Assembly: GCA_902779165.1 (NCBI GenBank)
Contig: CACZAN010000019.1
Coordinates: 35,759 to 99,758, forward strand
Source of the DNA: an uncultured Bacteroidales bacterium
Lineage (GTDB): Bacteria; Bacteroidota; Bacteroidia; Bacteroidales; Bacteroidaceae
Direction of reading: 5' to 3'
DNA length: 64,000 nucleotides
Shown piece after piece: positions 9,083 to 16,134 of this stretch. Within the stretch, counting starts at the first letter, position 1. Each line of letters starts with the position of its first letter. The notes below the pieces were generated by a model. The model worked only from the letters and a program-made list of their open reading frames with translations, was not told the origin of the DNA and ran no database searches. The translations under genes were made by a program, and so were the position numbers.

Positions 9083-11541
9083 AATTATACTGGTGTTCGC
9101 TTATCTGTCTCACGGGGATACTTGTATATTCCATCGTATCGCTGCACTTTAATGAGGATATCCGTGAGTTCATGCCGCTGGAGGATTCGGACAAGGAATC
9201 ATTTGGCGTCTATGAGAACCTCTCAGGAGCCAACCGCCTGTTTGTGTTATTCTCGAACCCCGGAGATGAAGAAATGACCGTTGAGGCGATAGAACACTTC
9301 CTCGGAGAGGTCCAGGAGCTGGATACTTCAGGATGGTGCCGCGAAATCACGGCTCAGGTGGATGAAAATATAATCAGCGAGGCAACGGACTTTGTCTACG
9401 CCCATATTCCGTATTTCCTAACTGATTCTGATTATAGGCGGATGGATAGCCTACTGGCCCTACCCCATTATGTGACAGAGCAATTGGCGCGCGACCGTGA
9501 ACTGCTGATGTTGCCGACAGGTGGAATGCTAACGCAACATGTAGCACGCGATCCCTTGAATCTGTTCGCTCCTGTAATGGAGTCTCTTCGTAGGAGTAAC
9601 CCACAGTCCTCCTTTGAGTTATACGATGGCTACATTTTCACAGGAGATCTGTCATGTGGCATCGTGATGGTGACTTCTCCTTTCGGAAACAGCGAGACGG
9701 AGCACAACTCTCAGCTTCTTGGTTTGCTCAATGATGCCCTTTCGCGTACTCACGAGAAATATCCGAATGTGGAAGCACATGTAACAGGTGGCCCGGTGAT
9801 TGCCGTGGGCAACGCTTCCCAAATAAAAACCGATAGTATAAAGGCCATCGTTCTTGCTTCGGTATTAATCGTTCTACTTCTGGTATTTTCTTTGCAGTCG
9901 GTGCGTAATATCCTGCTGATTCTGTTGTCTATCGGCTGGGGTTGGCTTTTTGCCTTAGGTGTTGTGGCTCTGTTCCGAAGCGAAGTGAGCATTATCGTTT
10001 TAGGAATCTCCAGTGTGATTCTGGGCATAGCCATCAACTATCCACTACACCTGATTTCCCACACGAATCACCAGCCGGATATACTCAGGGCTATCAAGGA
10101 GATCTGGAAGCCCCTTGTTGTTGGCAACATCACTACGGTTGGAGCCTTCCTGGCTTTGGTTCCCCTGAATAGTAGCGCCTTGCGTGATTTGGGGATTTTT
10201 GCTTCTCTCATGCTCGTGGGAACCATTCTTTTCGTGTTGATATATTTGCCAAGAATGGTAAAGGTGGGGCATCATACAGGATTTGCTGTCAAGCTGTTGG
10301 ATAATGTAGCGGGCTATCATCCCGAACAGAACCGCATCATTGTATGGGGGACCCTTGTTGTTACTGCTTTCCTGGCTTTTTTCAGTGTGAAAGTTGAGTT
10401 CGATTCCAATATTGCGAACATCAACTACATGACCGAGCAACAGCGCGCTGACATGGCTTATTTTCAACAGTTTCAGATGAATGCATCCTCAGATGATCAG
10501 ACCACCGTTTATGTCTATTCGTCTGGGGAAACCACAGACGAGGCGCTCCAGGGAAATCTGGATGTACAGGCAACTGTCGACTCACTCATGGATAATGGAT
10601 TCGTAGCGCAGCATCGTGGCGTTTCGCGCTTCCTCATTCCAGAAAAAGAGCAACATCGCCGCCTTGACCGATGGAAAGAATTTGTAAAGAGAAATTACAA
10701 CATCCTTACCGAAGAAATCCAAGAAGCAGCATCTGCAAACGGTTTCTCTTCAGCGGCATTCCAACCGTATTTTGCTTCCATCCAAGAAGCTGGCACCTTG
10801 GAATGCCTCCCTGCGGACGCCTTTGTTCCACTATATGAAATGCTTTTCGGTCAGAACATAACGGAAAACAAGGAGACAGGAACGCACTATGTCGTGGAGT
10901 CCTTGTCCGTACCTGATGAGCATTTAGACCAGGTGAAGCAGAGCCTGCCCCATAGCTTTGATGTGGCAAGTATCAATAATCGGATGGCGAATGCTCTGTC
11001 TGACAATTTCAACTACATAGGTTGGGCCTGCTCGCTCATTGTGTTCTTCTTCCTATGGTTTTCCTTTGGTAAGATAGAACTTGCCATCATCTCCTTCTTG
11101 CCCATGGCGCTTAGCTGGGTGTGCATCCTTGGACTCATGGCTTTACTTGGTATTAAGTTCAACATTGTGAATATCATTTTGGCAACCTTCATTTTCGGCC
11201 AGGGTGATGACTACACCATCTTTATGACTGAGGGCTGCCAGTATGAATATACGCATCATCGTCCCATACTGCCGTCCTATAAGGTCAGTATCCTTCAGTC
11301 GGCACTCATTATGTTTATTGGAATAGGCTCACTGATTATAGCCAAACATCCCGCGATGCACTCTCTGGCAGAAGTGACAATCATTGGCATGATTTCTGTA
11401 GTTTTCATGACCTACCTCATTCCGCCTTTGCTTTTCCGCTGGCTCACCATGAAGAACGGTGAACCACGCAGACATCCTATTACATTGGCCTCCATCTTCC
11501 TGAGGAGAAAGAGTAATCCTGATTATTATAAGACTAAATGA
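9079..11541 (+). CDS. MMPL/RND-type exporter
   Basis: 820 residues with the MMPL layout. There is one N-terminal helix, a large periplasmic domain, a bundle of about five helices (from AIVLASVLIVLLLVFSL), a second periplasmic domain and a second bundle (from YIGWACSLIVFFFLWFSF). The conserved segment GQGDDYTIFMTEG lies in the second bundle. It overlaps the previous and next genes by 4 bp. MMPL pumps are constant members of aryl-polyene clusters and are presumed to deliver the pigment lipid to the outer membrane together with the LolA-like carrier. Confidence 0.85.
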   Translation: MKLYWCSLICLTGILVYSIVSLHFNEDIREFMPLEDSDKESFGVYENLSGANRLFVLFSNPGDEEMTVEAIEHFLGEVQELDTSGWCREITAQVDENIISEATDFVYAHIPYFLTDSDYRRMDSLLALPHYVTEQLARDRELLMLPTGGMLTQHVARDPLNLFAPVMESLRRSNPQSSFELYDGYIFTGDLSCGIVMVTSPFGNSETEHNSQLLGLLNDALSRTHEKYPNVEAHVTGGPVIAVGNASQIKTDSIKAIVLASVLIVLLLVFSLQSVRNILLILLSIGWGWLFALGVVALFRSEVSIIVLGISSVILGIAINYPLHLISHTNHQPDILRAIKEIWKPLVVGNITTVGAFLALVPLNSSALRDLGIFASLMLVGTILFVLIYLPRMVKVGHHTGFAVKLLDNVAGYHPEQNRIIVWGTLVVTAFLAFFSVKVEFDSNIANINYMTEQQRADMAYFQQFQMNASSDDQTTVYVYSSGETTDEALQGNLDVQATVDSLMDNGFVAQHRGVSRFLIPEKEQHRRLDRWKEFVKRNYNILTEEIQEAASANGFSSAAFQPYFASIQEAGTLECLPADAFVPLYEMLFGQNITENKETGTHYVVESLSVPDEHLDQVKQSLPHSFDVASINNRMANALSDNFNYIGWACSLIVFFFLWFSFGKIELAIISFLPMALSWVCILGLMALLGIKFNIVNIILATFIFGQGDDYTIFMTEGCQYEYTHHRPILPSYKVSILQSALIMFIGIGSLIIAKHPAMHSLAEVTIIGMISVVFMTYLIPPLLFRWLTMKNGEPRRHPITLASIFLRRKSNPDYYKTK

Positions 11542-11768
11542 TTATGAAAGAAGAAATTAAGGCGCTGTTATCCGACGCCCTCCCGATGGTAGATTTTGAA
11601 TCCGAGTTCCTTTTCGAGCAACTCGACTCCATAGGTGTTGTTACCATATTGACGGTGCTGGGCAATCAGTATTCCATCCCATTGAACATGCAGGATGCCA
11701 CACCCAAGAACCTCATCTCACTCGATGCTTTGGTTCGTATGGTAGAATCAAAACTGAAGAAGCCATGA
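11538..11768 (+). CDS. Acyl carrier protein
   Basis: 76 residues with the phosphopantetheine attachment motif LDSIG (Ser31) before helix 2. It has the usual acidic four-helix pattern and a lysine-rich C-terminus. The start overlaps the exporter stop as ATGA; a second ATG two codons later (11544) is equally possible. It should carry the starter and growing polyene chain. It lies directly before the AMP ligase, which probably loads it with the aryl starter acid. Confidence 0.88.
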   Translation: MIMKEEIKALLSDALPMVDFESEFLFEQLDSIGVVTILTVLGNQYSIPLNMQDATPKNLISLDALVRMVESKLKKP

Positions 11769-13093
11769 GATTAGAAGATTATCTGCAGGAACATGCCCAA
11801 CAAAAGCCTGAGCACTGTGCTATCGTTCAGGGTTCTGAGCAGGTTACTTACAGCCAGTTGTGGAAAGACATTCAGGATTGTGCCGAGCAGCTGAGGGCCA
11901 ACGGATTAGAGATGCATCGCCCCTTTGTATTTCGGGCGTCGCAAGATGCATCTTTTGTGGCAACCTATTGTGCCGTGCATCTGCTGAATGCAATAGCCGT
12001 CCCTTTGGAACACTCGGTTTCTGATGAAATCTTCAACAAGGTTAAGAATGAGGTGGAGGCGTGTCAGTATCCGGCAGATATCACAGACATCCTCTATACA
12101 ACAGGTACTTCCGGGCAAGCCAAAGGCGTGATGCTTTCACAAACCTGCCTTTCGGCCTGTGCAGACAATTTCATCTCTGAAATGAAGTTTCATCCGGAGC
12201 TCGCTTTTATCGTTAGCGGACCGCTCAATCACATTGCCTCACTTTTCAAGATACACCCCATTCTTACCGTCGGTGGCACATTATGCATCCTTGATGGATT
12301 GAGGGATCTGAATGCTTTCTTCCAAGTCTTCGAACTGCCTTTCCGACATTTTGCTACGTTCCTTGTACCTGCCAGCATTCGCATCTTGCTACAGTTCTCT
12401 TCTGAACAACTGCATTCTGTTGCTCCTCTTATTGACTTCATCGAGACGGGGGCAGCTCCTATATTTAGTGCAGACATGAAGCAACTCAGCGAATTACTCC
12501 CCAATTCACGACTGTACAACACCTATGGAGGAACAGAAATCGGCTGTGTATCCACCTATCAGTTCAACGACGGAAAGTATATGGAAGGGTGCATAGGACA
12601 TACGATGCCTAATGCGGATCTTCAGATTGCTGAAGACGGAAGTCTTGTGGTATCAGGCAAAACCATCATGAGTGGATATGTAGGGGATGAAAGACGAACA
12701 GCAGAGATTCTGCACGAAGGAAAAATCTACATGGCTGATTTGGGTTACAGGGACGAACAGGGATTCATACATCTAACAGGGCGGCGCGATGATATAATCA
12801 ACATCGGTGGATTCAAGGTTGCACCAACTGAGATTGAGGATGCTGCCATGGAATCCAAACTAATTGAGGACTGTATATGTATTCCAGTGAGGCATGGCAT
12901 AACAGGATGCGCACTCAAACTATTGGTCGTAATGGCTGAAGGTCGCAAGTTGGATAAAAAAGCGTTGGCGATGTATCTGAAAACACGACTTGAGGCATAC
13001 AAAGTCCCCTTGTTCTATGAGCAAGTTAATAAAATCAATAGAACATATAATGGAAAAATAGACAGAAAAAGCTACAAGCATCTGTTTGACTGA
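11765..13093 (+). CDS. AMP-dependent acyl/aryl-ACP ligase
   Basis: 442 residues, short for an ANL enzyme but with all core motifs: P-loop YTTGTSGQAKGV (111-122), YGGTEIG, the hinge region DLGYRDEQG...LTGRRDD, GGFKVAPTEIED, and the catalytic Lys431 in NGKIDRK. In aryl-polyene clusters this enzyme activates 4-hydroxybenzoate-type starters onto the ACP; the substrate here is inferred from context. It is the last gene of the operon and overlaps the ACP gene by 4 bp. Confidence 0.85.
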   Translation: MRLEDYLQEHAQQKPEHCAIVQGSEQVTYSQLWKDIQDCAEQLRANGLEMHRPFVFRASQDASFVATYCAVHLLNAIAVPLEHSVSDEIFNKVKNEVEACQYPADITDILYTTGTSGQAKGVMLSQTCLSACADNFISEMKFHPELAFIVSGPLNHIASLFKIHPILTVGGTLCILDGLRDLNAFFQVFELPFRHFATFLVPASIRILLQFSSEQLHSVAPLIDFIETGAAPIFSADMKQLSELLPNSRLYNTYGGTEIGCVSTYQFNDGKYMEGCIGHTMPNADLQIAEDGSLVVSGKTIMSGYVGDERRTAEILHEGKIYMADLGYRDEQGFIHLTGRRDDIINIGGFKVAPTEIEDAAMESKLIEDCICIPVRHGITGCALKLLVVMAEGRKLDKKALAMYLKTRLEAYKVPLFYEQVNKINRTYNGKIDRKSYKHLFD

Positions 13094-13100
13094 GGAAAAA

Positions 13101-13182
13101 GACGTCAAGGGTTCATACGATAAGACGTAACGGCTTCCACGAAAGGACGTCTCGGCCAAGACGTATATATGTCTTTGGCAAA
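13101..13182. repeat. Degenerate ACGT-word repeat region, related to 58088-58280
   Basis: The words gacgtc, gacgta, gacgtc and gacgta occur at 13101, 13124, 13146 and 13160, followed by tatatatgtc. Read on the - strand, the region shares ordered blocks with 58088-58280. One is acatatatacgt followed by gccgagac. The other is acgtcctttc, then tggaag, then acgt(c/t)tta. It lies between the end of the pigment operon and ispF and codes for nothing recognisable. Confidence 0.5.
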
Positions 13183-13221
13183 ACGATTGGTTGTGAGGTG
13201 GGGATTCGCTGAGCCCTCGTA

Positions 13222-13698
13222 TTATAGGGGCTGAATGAGGCAGACGGCGTAGGCGGAGATGCCTTCTTCGCGTCCGGTAAAGCCGAGGTGCTCGGTGGTG
13301 GTGGCTTTGATGCTGACGGCATCTGGGTCGCAGCCGATGACTTCTGCCAGGCACTGTTGCATAGCGGGGATGTGGGGGTTGAGTTTTGGACGCTCGGCAC
13401 AGACGGTGGCATCGATATTGCCGACGGCGTAGCCCTTGGTGGCGATGAGCTCCACGGTGCGGCGGAGCAGAATCTTGCTATCGATGCCGTCGGTCTCTGC
13501 GGCGGTATCGGGGAAATGATAGCCGATGTCGCGCATATTGGCGGCGCCGAGGAGGGCGTCGCAGATGGCGTGGATGAGTACGTCTGCGTCGGAGTGACCC
13601 AGCAACCCGAGGCTGTGGTCTATACGGATTCCCCCGAGCCACAACTCGCGGTCGGGAACTAACTGATGGACATCGAAGCCGAAACCGATTCTGAACAT
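13222..13698 (-). CDS. ispF: 2-C-methyl-D-erythritol 2,4-cyclodiphosphate synthase
   Basis: 158 residues, the normal IspF length. It converts CDP-methylerythritol 2-phosphate to the cyclic diphosphate in the MEP isoprenoid pathway. Zinc ligands are visible as Asp9 and His11 in GFDVH and His43 in DADVLIHAICD. GHSDAD, YHFPDT and the C-terminal ATTTEHLGFTGREEGI are all present. It is convergent with the pigment operon. Its upstream flank runs straight into hairpin array A, so its promoter must lie within or beyond that array. Confidence 0.96.
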   Translation of the reverse strand: MFRIGFGFDVHQLVPDRELWLGGIRIDHSLGLLGHSDADVLIHAICDALLGAANMRDIGYHFPDTAAETDGIDSKILLRRTVELIATKGYAVGNIDATVCAERPKLNPHIPAMQQCLAEVIGCDPDAVSIKATTTEHLGFTGREEGISAYAVCLIQPL

Positions 13699-13707
13699 GG
13701 TTTTTTA

Positions 13708-13891
13708 GAAGTTAAGTGGCCGGGGGCCACAGAAGTTATGCCGCTAAGCGGCGGAAGTTAGGTGACCTTTGGTCACGGGAGTTAGGTCGCAGAGCGACGG
13801 AAGTTAAGTGGCCGGGGGCCACAGAAGTTATGCCGCTTCGCGGCGGAAGTTAGGTGACCTTTGGTCACGGGAGTTAGGCCGCAGAGCGGCG
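13708..13891 (+). repeat. Hairpin array A: eight GAAGTTA-linked short palindromes
   Basis: Eight units, each a conserved GAAGTTA-type linker followed by a 13-15 nt perfect palindrome with a short loop. In order the cores are GTGGCC..GGCCAC, GCCGC..GCGGC, GTGACC..GGTCAC and GTCGC..GCGAC, then the same four again with small changes. This makes a 92-bp higher-order duplication (13708-13799 and 13800-13891). It is in the opposite orientation to arrays B and C. The compensated base changes in the stems suggest that structure is conserved rather than sequence. Confidence 0.9.
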
Positions 13892-13910
13892 GAAGGTTGG
13901 TCACGATGCG

Positions 13911-13955
13911 CCACACCTTCAGGTTCTCAATGTTATATGTTTTAGGATAATCCAT
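13911..13955 (-). pseudogene. 15-codon fragment of a second four-helix-bundle gene
   Basis: On the - strand from ATG 13955 the frame reads MDYPKTYNIENLKVW, nearly identical to the start of the intact gene at 14609 (MKNYPKTYNFENLKVW). The match stops exactly at the Trp codon, and the frame then runs into array A. The fragment is preceded by array B, just as the intact gene is preceded by array C. It is a truncated duplicate or a mobilised gene start, not a functional gene. Confidence 0.8.
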
Positions 13956-13961
13956 ATGTAT

Positions 13962-14222
13962 TTCTGTCGCTCTGCGACTTAACTTCCTATATAATTACCG
14001 CCGCAAAGCGGCATAACTTCTTATAACTTCCGTGACCGAAGGTCACATAACTTCCTTTATAACTTCTGTCGCTCTGCGACTTAACTTCCTCTATAACTTC
14101 CGCAGCCTTGGCCGCATAACTTCTTTAACTTCCATGACCAAAGGTCACATAACTTCTTTAACTTCCGTGACCGAAGGTCACATAACTTCTATAACTTCCG
14201 CGGCCTTAGCTGCATAACTTCC
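13962..14222 (+). repeat. Hairpin array B: eight palindromes linked by TAACTTC
   Basis: Eight palindromes (cores GTCGC, GCCGC, GTGACC, GTCGC, GCAGCC, ATGACC, GTGACC, GCGGCC) are separated by (a/t)taacttc(n)ttaacttcc linkers. Loops vary (TCT, AAA, GAA, TTG, CAAA, TTA). Some stems carry single mismatches that would form wobble or A-C pairs. The array fills the space between the fragment at 13911-13955 and the stop of the intact four-helix-bundle gene. Open frames across it are repeat artefacts. Confidence 0.9.
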
Positions 14223-14609
14223 TTATCTGTTTCTTTTGTCCTCTGCGATGGCCTTACAATAGGCATTGAGGAGTATGCTCGTTTCTTCTATGGATGCATG
14301 AAGTTGTTCGAATTCATCATCCATGAGATATTCTAAATCCCGTGAAAGGACATGATAATCGCGACACTCTTCGAGACTTCCTTGAGAGATGTTGTAGAAT
14401 CGCAATTTATCTGCCTTACTTAATTTCTTATAGCCTTCGGCTATGTTTGCTTCTATGGAGACGGCTGCACGACGAAATTGTGAAGTGAGTCCATACTTCT
14501 CATCCTCTGGAAAGTGCCGGGTGATACGGTAGATCAAAAGGACAAACGAATGTGCTGCCTGCCATACCTTCAGGTTCTCAAAGTTATATGTTTTCGGATA
14601 ATTCTTCAT
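14223..14609 (-). CDS. Four-helix-bundle protein, 23S rRNA intervening-sequence (S23) family
   Basis: 128 residues of the S23/four-helix-bundle family. Landmarks are YNFENLKVWQAAHSFVLLIYRITR.., the signature FPEDEKYGLTSQFRRAAVSI, then EANIAEGYKKLS and a C-terminal helix pair. The ATG at 14609 is chosen because upstream codons would be translated hairpin repeat. The family is often encoded in 23S rRNA intervening sequences or as stand-alone genes of unknown role, and is structurally related to the Avd accessory protein of diversity-generating retroelements. No reverse transcriptase is present here. It is embedded between arrays B and C. Confidence 0.85.
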   Translation of the reverse strand: MKNYPKTYNFENLKVWQAAHSFVLLIYRITRHFPEDEKYGLTSQFRRAAVSIEANIAEGYKKLSKADKLRFYNISQGSLEECRDYHVLSRDLEYLMDDEFEQLHASIEETSILLNAYCKAIAEDKRNR

Positions 14610-14867
14610 AACTTCCTCTAACTTCCGCGGCCTTGGCCGCCTAACTTCTTTAACTTCCATGACCAAAGGTCACCTAACTTCTTTAACTTCCGCGGCCTTG
14701 GCCGCATAACTTCTTTAACTTCCGTGGCCATCAGCCACCTAACTTCTTTAACTTCCGCGGCCTTGACCGCATAACTTCTTTAACTTCCGTGACCGAAGGT
14801 CACATAACTTCTTTAACTTCCGCCGCGAAGCGGCATAACTTCCGTGACCAAAGGTCACCTAACTTCC
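14610..14867 (+). repeat. Hairpin array C: eight palindromes linked by TAACTTCTTTAACTTCC
   Basis: Eight palindromes (GCGGCC, ATGACC, GCGGCC, GTGGCC, GCGGCC, GTGACC, GCCGC, GTGACC) are set about 32 bp apart by a nearly constant 17-nt linker. The orientation is the same as array B. It starts directly upstream of the four-helix-bundle start codon and ends 16 bp from the porV stop, so transcripts of either gene would carry several hairpins. Confidence 0.9.
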
Positions 14868-14883
14868 GTCATTTCGCGCCTCC

Positions 14884-16092
14884 TCACCGTTTCTTTCCAA
14901 ACAGGTCCTTGATGCCATCGAGGTCGAAGCCAAGGGTGAAGCGCATGGTTTGGTCGAGGGGGTTGGTCTGGGCGGTGGAGAAGACGTAGGCGGCATCGAT
15001 GGAGAAGATGCTCATCTTGAAGCCGGCGCCGGCGCAGATGTACTTTCGGTTACCCTTGTTGGGGTGTTCGTCGTGGTAGCCTAAGCGGACGAAGAAGCGG
15101 TCGTTGTAGGAGTATTCTGCACCCACACTCCACTGTATTTCCTGCAGCTCTTCCTTGAAGCCGTTGGGGGCGTCGTGGAAGCTCTTGAAGATACCGGCAA
15201 TGGGGGACACGTCGTAGTATTCCTTCTGCACGCGGGCGGTGTAGTCCTCGCCGGACTCATCGGCACCTTGCATGGGATAGGTGGGAACGAGGAGTTTGTT
15301 GGCGTCGGCAAAGAGGCTGAGGCGGTTGTATTCATCGAAGGGGATGGTGAAGTTCAGTCCCAGACGCAGGTTGGTGGGGATGAACTCGCTGTTGTCGGTG
15401 CCGCCGTAGCTGATCTTGGAACCGATATTGGAGATGTTCAGTCCTACGCCGATGCCGCATTCGCGCTTTCCGATATTGACGTAGTTATTGTAGTACATGG
15501 CGATATCGGCGGCAAAGGCTTTGCCGGGAGAGCTCTCGTCCTCGTAGTTGAAGGTGATGTCGGAGAAGATGAAACGCATTCCAACCGCCATCGAGAAGTA
15601 ATCGGAGAGCATACGTGAGTAGGCCACGTCGGCTGCCAGCTCGTAGGGCTTGATGGTCATGCCGGCTCCAGCGCCGGTGACGCCTTCGCCGTAGTTGTCC
15701 CAGAACTCTACTTCGCCGAGGGAGAAATAACGCAGCGAGGCACTGATGGCGCTGTAGTTGCCAATACGATAGAAACCGCTGATGTTGGCGAGGTTGATGT
15801 CGCTGACAATCTTACGCAGCCAGGGGGTGTAGCTGACGGCGACGCCCGCTCTGGCGACACAGAAGGGGTACTTGGCGGGATTCCAGTACTGCGAATTGTT
15901 GTCGGCCTCGGTGGCTGCACCGATATCGCCGTAGCCGCCACCGCGGGCATCGGGTGCGATGGTGAGCATGGGGACGCTGTACTGGACGGGGTTGAACCTG
16001 TTCTGCTGGTCCTGGGCGCTGGCGGTAAGTGCCGTGGTTAGGAGGCAGATCGACAGGAGTAGGTATCGTGTGTATCGTATCATTTGCGACAT
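14884..16092 (-). CDS. porV: Type IX secretion system outer-membrane protein PorV
   Basis: 402 residues with a signal peptide (LLLSICLLTTALTASAQ) and an outer-membrane beta-barrel. The N-terminal motif PMLTIAPDARGGGYGDIGAAT followed by NPAKYPF is typical of PorV. The C-terminus ends in a barrel strand plus a short tail. PorV shuttles type IX substrates from the translocon to the PorU sortase complex. It lies 42 bp downstream of porU in the same operon, the usual Bacteroidota pairing. Confidence 0.92.
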   Translation of the reverse strand: MSQMIRYTRYLLLSICLLTTALTASAQDQQNRFNPVQYSVPMLTIAPDARGGGYGDIGAATEADNNSQYWNPAKYPFCVARAGVAVSYTPWLRKIVSDINLANISGFYRIGNYSAISASLRYFSLGEVEFWDNYGEGVTGAGAGMTIKPYELAADVAYSRMLSDYFSMAVGMRFIFSDITFNYEDESSPGKAFAADIAMYYNNYVNIGKRECGIGVGLNISNIGSKISYGGTDNSEFIPTNLRLGLNFTIPFDEYNRLSLFADANKLLVPTYPMQGADESGEDYTARVQKEYYDVSPIAGIFKSFHDAPNGFKEELQEIQWSVGAEYSYNDRFFVRLGYHDEHPNKGNRKYICAGAGFKMSIFSIDAAYVFSTAQTNPLDQTMRFTLGFDLDGIKDLFGKKR

Positions 16093-16134
16093 TCGTGTGG
16101 GTTATTCTTATATAAGAACGCAGGAAGGGGCGAT

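Noticed and set aside
14223-14609. Diversity-generating retroelement (Avd-like accessory protein)
   Set aside because: The fold family is related, but no reverse transcriptase, template repeat or variable repeat is present in the window.
13708-14867. CRISPR array
   Set aside because: Repeats are 13-15 nt palindromes with variable stems and the intervening linkers are constant; there are no unique spacers of about 30 nt and no cas genes.
14032-14989. Small + strand open frames rich in TEGHITS-like residues
   Set aside because: They are translations of hairpin arrays B and C, with no start context or family resemblance.
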